Assembly: GCF_039555335.1 (NCBI RefSeq)
Contig: NC_092640.1
Coordinates: forward strand, 42,722,599 to 42,786,598
Direction of reading: 5' to 3'
Length of the DNA stretch: 64,000 nt
Source: Amphiura filiformis
Taxonomy: Eukaryota; Echinodermata; Ophiuroidea; Amphilepidida; Amphiuridae
The notes beneath the pieces were generated by a model. That model did not search any database, was not told the origin of the DNA, and was given only the letters and a program-made list of their open reading frames with translations. The translations under genes were made by a program, and so were the position numbers. Each line of letters begins with the position of its first letter. Within the stretch, counting starts at the first letter, position 1. Positions 1 through 9,982 of this stretch are shown one piece after another.

Positions 1-161
1 TCGCATTCTGGTATGCTGTACAAATTGGGATGTTTGACTGCCATCTTTGACAGGTGGCTCGTTGGTACAACACCAAGACGGATCTTCTGAAAGAAGGATG
101 CTGCATACTGTTTCCGATCTTCCCAGTGATGCTGTAACCATGCAACTGCTGTGTCAAATAT
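1..161 (-). CDS. BTB-BACK-Kelch paralogue A, exon 3 (partial, cut by window edge)
   Basis: Read on minus from 161 this begins IFDTAVAWLQHHWEDRK and continues through a helix-rich BACK segment until the window ends. It is nearly identical to the plus-strand exon at 37435-37710. A pyrimidine-rich acceptor (poly-T, then CCAG at 162-165) precedes it and the reading frame enters in phase 0, matching the phase-0 end of exon 2 at 801. The BACK domain links the BTB dimerisation domain to the Kelch propeller in CUL3 ubiquitin-ligase adaptors (family knowledge). The Kelch exon expected next lies off the left edge, so it cannot be told whether this copy is complete. Confidence 0.88.
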   Translation of the reverse strand, partial: MFDTAVAWLQHHWEDRKQYAASFFQKIRLGVVPTSHLSKMAVKHPNLYSIPEC

Positions 162-800
162 CTGGAAAGAAAAAAAAAAAAAAAAAAAAAGAACATAAAA
201 AGGGAATTGCATATGTCCTGATCTTACCTGAATATTTATCACAGATGATACAGAAGTATCACAGCTGTGGATTTTTTAATAGCCGATGTGTCCTATGTGG
301 AACTTACTGTGATTGAGCTTTTATCAGGCATGAGACTGCACCCCCCAAAAAAAAAAAAAATGAGAAAAAAACCCTGGAAATGAAATTGAAATTGGGCGAA
401 AAGTACCAAAAGCAGGCTGAAGTTAAATAAAGTGCGTAAATTCCCGGGCGTAAATTTTGACTACAAAAATAAAATAAACTGAATTCAGTTTTAAAACTGA
501 AAATTCTCATGCCTCTTTTAAATTATATTAAAAAAATGGGCAAATAATTTCCCACTTTTTGCCACAATTCTGTGCAAAATTGGTTGATTTTGCCCCACTA
601 AGGAACAGCTTAAAACATGTGTGAACTCAAATTTAAAATTTTGATGTTAGACTGGTCCACATTAATGTGACACTCTAAAAAGATTCTTTGAATGGATGTG
701 TGCATGCCCAAAGCTCTGAGGCAGTTTATTTGATAACAGCAATCAGTAATTTTTAAAAAAAACCTGCTGAATTACACAAGCAAAGAAGTACACTGCCTAC
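162..800 (-). other. Intron 2 of BTB paralogue A
   Basis: The stretch runs from the donor GTAGGC (795-800, minus) to the acceptor at 162-163. It is AT-rich with two poly-A runs (about 168-190 and 347-360). No other gene or delimitable repeat was seen. The first bases after the donor resemble those after the donor of the plus-strand paralogue at 35830, so the duplication included some intron sequence. Confidence 0.75.
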
Positions 801-1412
801 CCTTTTTTCATCTGTCAAATCAGAATTCTTAAGAAGCTCTTCCATTAATTCACCAGTCATATGTTCTAAAAAGTCTTCCGATGGCTCAGATTTCTTAAAA
901 CTATCTGTCATGTATCGTTTACAGCTGTTGACAAGTTCTGTTAAACTCAGCGTATCAGCAGTGGAGTAAATCCTCACAGCAGCTTTGGTATCAACTCTCT
1001 GAGCAGTTATTTCTTCATTCAAGAAAGACTTGCAGCTCTCCACCACATCATCAAACTGGATATAGTGGGCCATCTCCAAAACATCAATGGCTGTTTCCAT
1101 GGTGAGCTTCAGCTTGCCTGTGTAAGCAAAGTTCAGTAAAACTTGGAATGCATCTGGTGTGCCAGTGACAGTGACTTCTGCTTTGTGACTTTCTTGAAAA
1201 CCTGACATGAACATTGCAGTGAAAAACTCACTACATGCTGCTAGAACTGCCTTGTGTGCTGGAAATGATGTCTCTTCAACCTTGATGGTGATGTCACAGA
1301 AGGTTTTGTTCTTCTGTAGTTTATGGAGTCCATTAGTGACTTTGAATACTTGAGTGATATGAGACTTGCGTTCTGCATGATCCTTGATGGAATCCGGAAT
1401 CCAATCTGGTAG
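801..1412 (-). CDS. BTB-BACK-Kelch paralogue A, exon 2 (BTB domain)
   Basis: This exon has 204 codons and is open from acceptor CTACAG (1413-1418) to donor GTAGGC after codon AGG at 801. The product starts LPDWIPDSIKDH, then a BTB/POZ core: KTFCDITIKVEETSFPAHKA with the conserved D, H and AHKAVLAA helix, FFTAMF and the ESHKAEV strand. A 3-box/BACK start follows. It matches the plus-strand exon at 35203-35829 almost residue for residue, but lacks a five-residue stretch near the end (SDLTDEKR against FELTPVNLTDEER). BTB proteins of this layout dimerise and recruit CUL3 while the Kelch part binds substrate; that role is inferred from the family. Start codons inside this exon are not the true start, because the upstream exon at 8930-9019 joins it in frame. 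Confidence 0.9.
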
Positions 1413-1531
1413 CTGTAGGGGAATGTAACAAAATCTAAATTACAAAAAAATCAATCACACCACTACCCCAACCCACCACCATTGGCAACCCCTAGCCAAT
1501 ATACCCCAACACACCCCTAGCCACTATCCTA

Positions 1532-2270
1532 ATGGCGATCCTGACTTTTAGACCACCCGCGCTATATAGGGCTCAAATATTACTATTTCATCAAGGTTTA
1601 ATATTCTAACAAGCTTAAACTAAAAGTTTCATCTTAGGAGTCAAGGTGTAAACTATTAAGCAAAAATATCCAACAAGCTAAAAACGATTTTTTACCTGTT
1701 TTTTAACAAGCTAAAACCAATTTTTGAAAAGAAGTTTAAAACATCAATTTTTTCATCGTAAAAATCATCTAACAAATCTTTAAAAATACAGTGACCTACC
1801 TAATATTACTAATCTATGTTTCCGATGATATCCAAGAAGCTAAAATATTGTGAAAGAGGGCAGGGCTTTGAGTAATGAGGGAAATTACGGGGTAAAATAC
1901 ATCACGTTTTTCGAGAAATTCGCCATCTTGAATGAATGCAGAATTGCGTCACGTAGTAAAACGATGTCAAACACGCTTGAAAGTGCATAATACGCTAGCG
2001 TAAATTGCCGTCAAAACGAGCGTACATCAAGCGCTTGTGCTACGCGAAAACTTCGGAGCTGCGGGCATCACCGGTTTTGTTACCAGCTCTTTTACGTCAA
2101 AAATAGCTATAAAAACGTGAATTTTTGAACAACATAAAGCTTGTTCGATGGAATAAAAGGTATGTTTGTTCAGTTGAAATCATGTTTAACCTTGTTGCGA
2201 AAGTTTAATATGATAAATTTGCAATTTATACCTTATATAGCGCGGGTGGTCTAAAAGTCAGGATCGCCAT
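1532..2270. mobile_element. TIR element, 739 bp, 4-bp target duplication CCTA
   Basis: The ends are perfect inverted repeats of about 37 bp starting ATGGCGATCCTGACTTTTAG. CCTA flanks both sides (1528-1531 and 2271-2274). Removing the element and one CCTA restores a continuous C/A-rich context. The interior shows no transposase ORF, so it is non-autonomous. Superfamily is uncertain: a 4-bp duplication does not fit hAT (8), Harbinger (3) or mariner (TA). It lies in intron 1 of the minus-strand BTB gene. Confidence 0.8.
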
Positions 2271-2554
2271 CCTAACACACCCTACCCAACACATCCGCAA
2301 CTCCACCCCTATAAAACCTACTTCCATTACTCGTTGATGGTCGATAAACGTCCCAATAAATCGGACTTAGTCACCGGTCAGTTCTACAGCATAGATATCC
2401 ATGGCTAACGATGGTTAACTATGGAAACATGTTAAAGGACATCAAGAAAATTTTCTAAGTTATTTATTTTGAGCTCTTTCGAGACGAGAAATGGATATAT
2501 TCTGTAGATTTAGGTTTTGTCTGTGACTGCTAATGTGAGGCCGTCGTGGGTCGT

Positions 2555-3185
2555 GCACGGGGCTCAAACTCGGTGGGTGGGTGTAGTTCTGTCCTGGCAA
2601 GAAGAAGTTTATGTTCGTTAAGTCATCCGACCCAGGGGCCTTCAAGGGGTCATTTGAGGTCAAATGACTAAAAACTGCCATATGGGCATGAAACTAGGTC
2701 CTACGGGGCTCAAACTCGGTGGGTGGGTGTAGTTCTGTCCTGTCAAGAAGATGTTTATGTTCGTTTTAAAGGCATCTGACACCGGGGCCCGCTCCCAGGG
2801 GTCATCTGAGGTCAAATTACTAAAAAGTGTCGTATGGGCATGAAACTTGGTAGGTACAGTCAACATTTAAAACAACATTTTTGAAGGTCATTTTGGGGTC
2901 ATCCAAGGTCACCACGGGTCATCTGAGGTCAAATTAGTAAAAACTCATATATGGGCATGAAACTTGGTGGGTACAGTCAACATTTAGAGTTATAAGTTTA
3001 GATCATTTTGGGGTCATCCAAGGTCACCCAGGGGTCATCTGAGGTCAAATTACTAAAAACTGTCGTATGGGCATGAAACTTGGTTGGTACAGTCAACATT
3101 TAGAGCCAATTTTTGGAAGGTCATTTTGGGGTCGCCAGAGGTCATCTGAGGTCAAATTAGTAAAAACTGTCATATGGACATGTCA
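2555..3185 (+). repeat. Degenerate tandem repeat, about 106-154 bp units
   Basis: Five units share a core GAGGTCAAATTACTAAAAAC followed by TATGGGCATGAAACTTGG and a GTACAGTCAACATTTA tail. Core starts are near 2657, 2811, 2929, 3041 and 3147. The units contain GGTCA-type words like those of the other tandem family at 15500-18220, but the cores differ. No coding sequence is supported. Confidence 0.75.
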
Positions 3186-3959
3186 CCATCAGCCTGGTAA
3201 TCGCGCCCAGCCGAGAACCGCCAAATATGGTAACCGCCTAGTCTATTTTAAAACTGATGCATCAATGACTATGTTCCTCATGTCATTATTGTATCATTCT
3301 CACATACATTAGGAAATGAATTTTTCGAGAATAGAGGCCTTTCATGTGACATATCATCCCGTAAATATGGCGGACTACTCAAATGCATTTGCAATCAAAT
3401 AGGTTGATGACAACATTTGATTGAATGGACTGCACTCCGCCATAACTACGGTGAAGGACACCGGCTCAAATCCTTTGTTTGGAGCCAATCGATAATTTCA
3501 TGCAGGGCCTCTATACTTTCTGTTAATAAAATACTATGCTGACCTCACACTCCAGTAATTTCAGATCATTGAGCTCAGTAATACATCAAAGAATGTCTTC
3601 CAATTCATGAAAACAAATAGCTAATCTGCATATCGGATTAAAAGCTTGAGGCATTTCAATTGCAAGGCCCATTACTTATACACCAACAACAACATAGGCC
3701 TACAAGTGTATATAATGTAGCATGTGCACACATTATCATGTTGTGGATGGTGAATCAAGCTGCAGTGCCTACCCATTCCCAAATAAATGCAGTGACCAAC
3801 CGGTGTTCACTCATGATTGACGTACTGATCATTATGTATGATTTAAACTCATAGGTTTTGGCAATTTGGGAGGGGTGGGTTCAAAATGACCCCATAGGAT
3901 TATACGGGGTAAAAACTTCAAATTGCTCAAATACCCTTTCAAATATATCAAATTATTTA

Positions 3960-4070
3960 AATAAATGAATGAATGAATGAATGAATGAATGAATGAATGA
4001 ATGAATGAATGAATGAATGAATGAATGAATGAATGAATGAATGAATAAATAAATAAATAAATAAATGAAA
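3960..4070. repeat. (TGAA)n / (AAAT)n microsatellite
   Basis: About twenty TGAA copies run from about 3965 to 4045, then several AAAT copies to about 4067. Read on minus it is the simple-repeat tail of the tRNA-like element at 4119-4189, as is common for SINEs. The poly-histidine/isoleucine-like ORF across it is an artefact. Confidence 0.9.
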
Positions 4071-4189
4071 AAAAAATTGAACAAATTGTAGCGTAGCATT
4101 AAAACCATAATAACCATTGCTGGCAGGCGGATTCAAACCAACGATATTGACATTACCAGTCTGATGCTCTAACACTGAGCTATGCCATC
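4070..4189 (-). mobile_element. tRNA-derived SINE (tRNA-like head at 4119-4189)
   Basis: On minus, 4189-4119 folds as a tRNA. The acceptor GATGGCA pairs with TGCCAGC (six of seven), the D stem is GCTC/GAGC, and the T arm is GTTGG TTTGAAT CCGCC with four of five pairs. The loop CTGGTAA would give anticodon GGT (Thr), but only three of five anticodon-stem pairs hold. A short body, an A/T-rich stretch and an ATTC-type microsatellite follow. This is the structure of a SINE rather than a working tRNA gene. Confidence 0.72.
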
Positions 4190-4463
4190 ATCTAGTAATG
4201 AGGGTCGAGTTTTTAGCGTATACAGTGTTTGTCTGTGAAAATGCCGCCTTGTGAAATAAATAAATATAAAGTCTCAATTTTTAATTTAAATTTATTTGAT
4301 AATTTTCTAACCTATATTTTCTTTAGAGCAGGGACAAATATTTCCCCTTTTATCCAATTTGGCGCTAAATAAGAATCTACTTCTTTTATTACTGATTTAA
4401 TTCCGCGATTTGTTCCATTCAGCAATATCAAAGATTAATGTCAAGCATCTCTCACGACAGATA

Positions 4464-4553
4464 TTTAGTTGGCTTAGTGGTTTTGCACAGTGCTTTTTAA
4501 CCGGGAGGTACCGAGATCGATTCCCACCTCTGCCTGCAATTTTTTTTTTCAAG
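4464..4553 (+). mobile_element. tRNA-derived SINE head with poly-T tract
   Basis: GGCTTAGTGG near 4471 resembles an A box and GATCGATTCCCACC near 4514 resembles a B box with its T-stem pairing partly kept. A poly-T run follows at once. The anticodon arm does not fold well, so it reads as a decayed tRNA-like SINE head. Confidence 0.5.
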
Positions 4554-4789
4554 ACTGGGAAATAATAACCTGACATTCGCCGCTGACATTCACGTACTGC
4601 AGAAGCGGAGTTGTAACTTGTTAAACTTTGCTCCTTCCGTAAAAGGGTACATTATTTTGGCACTACATTATTTCTTTTTTTCCACATTGCTGGTAGGCCC
4701 CTATTAAATATCAAATGGTCATAATTGGCGGTCACTTCAAATCATCGCCAACTGAACGAGGTTCAGGAATGTACTCTCATTGTTAATTG

Positions 4790-5133
4790 CAGTGGCGTAG
4801 ATTTCTTTTTTTGACATTGGGGGGGATGGAGTTTGAAAAAAATTCTCGAAGTATAGTCAATCCAGCACCTTTTAGCGACATAATAAGTTTATGCGCAAAA
4901 TTTTGCTATTTTGAAGCTAAACTGATTAAATATGGTGTAAAAGTAGAATAAATGCGCGCGAAGCGTGCGAAAATTTGTATTTTGGGGGCTAAAATGAGCA
5001 AATATGAGGTTAATTTGATCAGAAACCCATTATCAGGCGTCAACATTGGGGGGATGATTGTATGGACCCCCCCCCCAACAAAATATTGGGGGGGGGGGGA
5101 TTTATCCCCATCCCCCCGGGATCTACGCCTATG
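4790..5133. mobile_element. hAT-like MITE, 344 bp, 8-bp target duplication
   Basis: The termini CAGTGGCGTAGAT (left) and, as reverse complement of the right end, CATAGGCGTAGAT form short inverted repeats. The 8-bp sequence GTTAATTG flanks both sides (4782-4789 and 5134-5141). CAG-type ends with an 8-bp duplication are typical of hAT elements. The interior has G/C homopolymer runs and no transposase. It lies in intron 1 of the minus-strand BTB gene. Confidence 0.85.
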
Positions 5134-5678
5134 GTTAATTGTTGGTTAATCCACCACTTGAACAGGACTTAACCAAAGCAAACAAAGACTTAAGCTTTTT
5201 TACGAATGCTATACGTAAGTATATAAGCTTATTATCCTCTTCAACAATAGGATTAAAGATTGGTGCTTGACTGGAATTACGTGCTAGTGTCATTGGTGAT
5301 TGTTAAAAGGCAATAAGGTGTGTAATTGCAATATTTCCTCTGAATAGGAAAGACTCTCTACATCGAATCATGGATGCTGGTGGTTCGAATTAAGCCCGAT
5401 CCTGACTCCACTTCGCAGCGGTATGCGATGCTGCGATGCTTTTCAAACATCTCAGCATCCCGCGATGAAATTTAAATGTACAGGAGGAGTCAGTATCGGG
5501 CTTTAGGAATAAAAACCCAATTTGAAATGATGCGCTTGAGAATTCAACAATATAAATAATGGTAGCTCTATTATAATACACATTAATGATAAAATTCCAA
5601 AATATAATACGTTTTCTGTCTTTGCTTGTCACGTGGTAGCGATTATATTTTTAAATAAGTTTCAAATGAATAACATCA

Positions 5679-5820
5679 AGACAAATGGCCGAGTGGTCTA
5701 AGGCGCTAGGCTCCGAGAGTACTAAGCGTTAGCGCCGTGAGTTCGAACCCGCCTCTGCCAAACTTTAAAAGACGTAAATTAAAACTTGACTTTTTTTTTT
5801 TTTTTTTTTTTTGTCCGACA
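5679..5820 (+). mobile_element. Leu/Ser-type tRNA-like SINE head followed by poly-T
   Basis: TGGCCGAGTGGTCTAAGGCG is a class-II tRNA A-box region, and GAGTTCGAACCCGCC supplies a B box. GGCGCTA and TAGCGCC can pair as a long arm between them. The T-stem pairs badly (two of five), and the acceptor ends do not match, so this is not an intact tRNA-Leu gene. A 20-base poly-T run follows at about 5791. A real but divergent pseudogene is the alternative. Confidence 0.55.
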
Positions 5821-6814
5821 AGGCCCGTAGAGCTGGCAAAGTATTTGCTCGCGGGCAACTCAACCCAAACCTCCACGTGGTGTCGGATGGATAACGCTAA
5901 CTTGGGCTCTGGGGAACAGGCTTGGATGCGAGGAAGTCAAGCTAGCGTAGGATCATGCAAAGTAATTTGACCACGTTTTAGCCCTTCCTCGGCTGACTCA
6001 GCCTGGTGTGGCTCTGAAGAGACACCGTTTGGTTTTTACCACACAGACAGAGGAACAATATGGATATTAGTGTACGAGCAGATACAGCAGGAGATATCAA
6101 CGAGCTAGGCTTGAAGAGGATAGATATAAATAAGATGCAGCGAAGCAGAAAACTACGACATTGTGACTGAATGGAGTTATACAGGTGCAACTTGACAAAG
6201 GAGTGTGTACTGGCGCAAATAACCTCAGTAGTTGAAAGCGCCATACAAATCAACCAAAAACAAAAAAAACAAAAATTGACATTTTTTAATTTCATATTTG
6301 GGAAATGTGACTGGGAGAATTTATGTATGGTGTGGAGTGGTGTGATAGGGCATGTACTTTAACTGGCCGGCGCGGTCCGGTGACTAAGTCTTTATTGGGC
6401 GTTTTATCGGCAGTCAACGAGTAATGAACCTACACCACTACCCCTACCCACAGACCGTAGAAAATTTTTGCCCTACCACACCAATAACCAAACCCACTTC
6501 ACTCATCTGCAGGGTACATCTTACCTAGGATTTAACAAGTGTCCGTCATTTTCACCAAATTGCCTGCTCCTTAAACATAAATCAGACCTCAATCTGCCCT
6601 TTCTGGGGTTCTTTCAGTTTTAATAGCATTTCTGATAGCCTTGATTTATTAGTCTGGTCTTGTTTTGAGTTCACAGAACTTATTGATTGCAAGCATTATT
6701 TTTAGTATTTAGCCTGTCACAGGCATTAATTTTGCCTGTCCAAAAAGCAAAATCATGGGTGGATGGGTAGCTAACTCCACCCCACCCCTGAAACTGCCCT
6801 GCCAACAGAGAAAA

Positions 6815-7145
6815 GGGACTGTGCAATAATTATCTTTCCCCTGTGGGCAAAATTGAAAAGGGAGGGAAGCAATTTTTGGCAGGGCAAAAGATGGAGGAAG
6901 ACTAGATATAAAGTAGGGGGGATTTTGGCCTGTCAATTGTGGCAGAGGGGATTTTTTATAGCCAGACCATTTACATTGTAAGATTTGCAAATTGAACAAG
7001 ATTTAAAATTTCACAGGGTATACAAATGGGGAAGGGGAGATGGAATTTTTGGCACATCAAGGGGGGCACACACCTTTTGGCACACCATTCTGAAATTTGC
7101 CACACCCTGGGGAGACAGTCTACAGATTATTACACAGCCCCCCGC
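6815..7145. mobile_element. Short inverted-repeat element of the TGTGCAATAATTAT family
   Basis: The left end GGGACTGTGCAATAATTATC and the right end, which reads ATTATTACACAGCCCC, are inverted relatives. The interior has G-rich words such as TTTTTGGCA next to GGGG runs. The same end sequence recurs at 19088, 20620-20640, 20975-20992, 29731 and 30110-30137. No target duplication could be fixed here. Confidence 0.5.
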
Positions 7146-7210
7146 CCCCACAGTTGACATTGTGGGGTCACACAGCGACTAGCAATTGAACTGGAATACC
7201 ATAGCTTTTA

Positions 7211-7469
7211 AGGACCGTTCACAAACACGTGTTAGAGGGGGGCTGATGCAAAAAGGGGGGCCTTGAAAGTTTTGACCCTCCTAAGGAGGACCCTGAAATA
7301 AATGACAAATTTTCTTGGGAAAATTTAATTTATATGCTTTTCTATGGGGTTGACCCATAATTGCCTAAAAGGGGGGCCCTGAAATTTTTGATTTCTGTAA
7401 AGGGGCCCCAAAAAATGTTTGCGATGATTTTTTTTTGCATCAGGCCACAAGTGTTTGTGAACGACCCCT
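7211..7469. mobile_element. TA-flanked MITE, 259 bp
   Basis: The ends AGGACCGTTCACAAACAC and its counterpart GTGTTTGTGAACGACCCCT form an imperfect inverted repeat of about 22 bp. TA occurs on both sides (7209-7210, 7470-7471), as for Tc1/mariner-type insertions. The interior repeats a GGGGGGCCCTGAAATTTTTG-like motif. There is no ORF of note. Confidence 0.65.
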
Positions 7470-7664
7470 TAGCGGGATCTAAGTTTTTTCAGTGGTATGC
7501 CCAGAATTTCATGAGTAGGGAGATTTTCTCCATTTTCAGATTGATTGGGGGCATGTTCCACATGACGCTATGCCGCACTGTTTCATCCTTAAAGAGGACT
7601 TCATCGGGTATGTATGATTGACACAGACAGTCATCTGATCCACTTTGATTCAGCCTGCCATCAT

Positions 7665-8035
7665 CAGGGCCGGATTTACCATAGGGCCAGATGGGCCCGG
7701 GCCCAGGGCCCCCAAATTTTGGGGGCCCCCAAAATTGCCCTGTGCGGTGTGTATCTTCCATTTTAGCCGAAAAGCACCATGTTTTGGGCCAAAATAGCCT
7801 ACAAAAATTGCAAAATTTTGCGCGCTTCGCGCGCACTGGCCTGTAATATAGCAACATTCACCTTCAATTCGGACTAAAACAGTCTAAAATTCATTTTTTT
7901 AGCGCTTCGTGCGCAAACATCCTAGTAGAATCTCAAAACTTGGCCACTTTAGTGCATAATGCCTTCTACACGATGCGTTTGGGGCCTCCAATTTTGGCCT
8001 GGCCCAGGGCCCCAAAAAAGGTAAATCCGGCCCAG
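7665..8035. mobile_element. hAT-like MITE, 371 bp, 8-bp target duplication
   Basis: The left end CAGGGCCGGATTTACC and the right end GGTAAATCCGGCCCAG are inverted repeats with one mismatch. GCCATCAT flanks both sides (7657-7664, 8036-8043). Just inside, GGCCCAGGGCCCC-type palindromic words also pair. Non-autonomous. Confidence 0.87.
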
Positions 8036-8043
8036 GCCATCAT

Positions 8044-8360
8044 GGCGATTTCTGCCATGAAGATATCGGGGTGATGATAGTATGTGGCATGTTCTAGTAC
8101 CACCGTGCACGCTGTGTAGTTTTGAAGCAGCAAACCACTCGTGGCTGAAAACAGGCCCAAAAGGAAACTGAGATGTAATTATTTTCTTACTACATCCTGC
8201 ATGTTTGCAATACACATCGTCATCAACCCTATATCTTTGTGTCAAAAATTGCCGTGATAGTACAGCGACTCCTCTCGTTTTTCAACCCCGATATCTTCAA
8301 CAGCTACGCATAGCGATTTTGTTCGAGATAGGCCGAGCGACTCAGGCTAAGCATACCATG
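8044..8360. repeat. Dispersed repeat copy shared in inverse orientation with about 19118-19220
   Basis: The words around CATGAAGATATCGGGGTGAT (8056) and CCCGATATCTTCAACAGC (8288) recur near 19118-19220 (CACCCCGATATCTTCATGG). Both copies continue into GAGCCGAG/GGCCGAGCGAC-like sequence. It looks like a foldback repeat family. Ends were not determined. Confidence 0.4.
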
Positions 8361-8929
8361 ACTATCATATGAGATACACACAGAGTTTCTATATTCCACA
8401 CATTATTACGATTTGTGCATGCTCTAGTACCCCATATGATGTTTCTATTACAAGAAAATCGATTTGTTTTCAGGTAAAACCAGGGTTTTGTTTCCAGTAC
8501 ACTCATTCGAAAAGCAGTACACTAATTAGTGGGGCCTTGCAGCTTGCTATGGATATCTTTTACTGCATTTTTTATGTAAAGATTTTGAAATCCAATGTGA
8601 AAATTGTGATATATTTAATTTTGAGAATTACAATTCTTACTTTATAGGTATAAAGGAACACGTTTAGCCCAGTCAGTTAAGTTCCAGGTGCAAGCCCTAT
8701 AACACAATGCATATGTAAACTTTCTTTATCTGTGTCCCGTCTGTGTCAATAATAGAATATTGATTTCAACGGAGTATTGAGCTGTATGGAAAAAATATTT
8801 ATAATACAGGGTGTTGACACTGTGCAATATTAACTTCACTAATGTACGTACATGTAGGCCTATTACATGCATGTGAGGATTGCATGGGCACATTTAATTA
8901 TTGAATGAACTAAATAAAATTATACTAAC

Positions 8930-9019
8930 CTTTAAGAACTCAGACTGCGACATTTCAGACTCGGATTCTGATGCCTCATCATTGATATCTGTCATATAAC
9001 CAGCCTCAGACTCCGCCAT
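8930..9019 (-). CDS. BTB-BACK-Kelch paralogue A, exon 1 (start codon)
   Basis: On minus, ATG at 9019 opens 30 codons: MAESEAGYMTDINDEASESE, then SEMSQSEFLK. The donor AAG|GTTAGT (8924-8929) follows. The exon ends in phase 0 and joins LPDWIPDSIKDH of exon 2 in frame. The peptide is rich in Glu and Ser and is probably a disordered tail before the BTB domain. It is too short to stand alone as an ORF; the evidence is the phase-matched splice and the fit to the second exon. A stop-free alternative start within exon 2 would lose the conserved N-terminal region. Confidence 0.75.
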
Positions 9020-9280
9020 TACTGAGAAATTAGCACTAGGGACTTAATTGGACTTGGTAGACTGGACTACAGTATGCAGAAATACACTAGCAACATAAAA
9101 AGAATATTTATAAACATATTTATTATCAATATGGAATGAATGTTTCTGATCAAAATATTAAGATACATGTTATGTGTCCATGTTGTTTCATTTGCATATC
9201 TTTTCCCAATTCAAGGTAATGTGCATAATGGCCGCCAGAATACAGGCTATTTGAAATTAGGGCTGTTATTGAGTAGAACT

Positions 9281-9323
9281 CAACTTGAGATTTGATGATT
9301 GTCAATCATCAAATCTCAAGTTG
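9281..9323. repeat. Perfect hairpin, 21-bp arms, 1-base spacer
   Basis: CAACTTGAGATTTGATGATT plus G, one T, then the exact reverse complement. It lies about 260 bp upstream of the start codon of the minus-strand BTB gene. It may be the stub of a foldback element. No target duplication was seen. Confidence 0.85.
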
Positions 9324-9411
9324 TCAACAAAGCAATACATCAATAAAGTCAAATAGTGTGGGAGCCCGGGGGTTGGATGGTACCACTTGGTTGGCAAAGC
9401 TGCACTTTTAC

Positions 9412-9721
9412 TAGTCTCCTACGCAGCCAGTTTGGTTATACTCCCTCCACACAAACAGTCTGCCAATGACCATGTATATGACGTTTCTGATTAGCTATGA
9501 GGGCGACAATGCAAAGTCTATGAGAACCTAATCAGCAGCGCTGCATCCGGGAACTTGATAACCTGCGGGTTGAACTCCTGGCTGAATAATCAGAAACGCA
9601 AGTAGCACATGCTGGATGACGTCATGGGAAACGGCTAGCCAATTAAAAAGAAATTGTTCGTTGTCATTGGCAGACTGTTTGTGTGGAGGGGGCGGAACCA
9701 AACTGGCTGCTGTGGAGACTA
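9412..9721. mobile_element. Foldback MITE, 310 bp, 9-bp target duplication
   Basis: The termini TAGTCTCC...GGAGACTA extend into inverted repeats of about 58 bp (GCAGCCAGTTTGGTT and AACCAAACTGGCTGC are the clearest parts). CACTTTTAC flanks both sides (9403-9411, 9722-9730). A second inner pair, TTTCTGATTAGC and AATCAGAAACG, also faces inward. No ORF. A 9-bp duplication suggests a Mutator-like element, which is an inference. Confidence 0.83.
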
Positions 9722-9829
9722 CACTTTTACCATATAGTTTGATCAGCTCATAATAGGTGGGAAATGTTAGGCTTTTACCACTATGCTGAAAAGTAGACCC
9801 ACGTTAAGAGTGCTATTAGTTGACCCATC

Positions 9830-9982
9830 CAGTGGCGTGCACAAAGGGGGGCCACTTTTGTTGGTCATTCGGGGGAAAAACGTTAAAAACATCAAAATTT
9901 GCTCCTAATCAGACTCCATTCGGGGGAACTGAACAACCTGCCCCCCCCCCCCCCACTTTCAATGTGCTGCGCACGCCATCTG
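9830..9982. mobile_element. Possible small hAT-type element
   Basis: The left end CAGTGGCGTGCAC and the right end GCGCACGCCATCTG are inverted relatives typical of hAT CAG ends. The flanking octamers differ, so either a boundary is off or the duplication has decayed. Confidence 0.4.

Larger units (their letters stand above)
1413..8929 (-). other. Intron 1 of BTB paralogue A (7.5 kb, repeat-filled)
   Basis: The intron lies between exon 1 (donor GTTAGT at 8924-8929) and exon 2. It is packed with transposons and repeats listed separately: a 739-bp TIR element, a tandem repeat, SINE heads, hAT and TA-type MITEs. In the parts not covered by those entries (about 3200-3955, 4190-4460, 5142-5675, 5830-6810 and 8044-8923) no exon, RNA gene or delimitable element was seen beyond poly-T and poly-A runs. 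Confidence 0.7.

Noticed and set aside
3957..4175. Open frame ending in Ser-Phe-Ile-His repeats
   Set aside because: Translation of the (TGAA)n microsatellite on minus.
5679..5760. Genuine tRNA-Leu gene
   Set aside because: T stem has only two of five pairs, the acceptor does not close, and a SINE-like poly-T follows.
6060..6170. Short frame MDISVRADTAGDINELGLKR
   Set aside because: About 36 codons, no splice or homology support. Composition alone is not enough.
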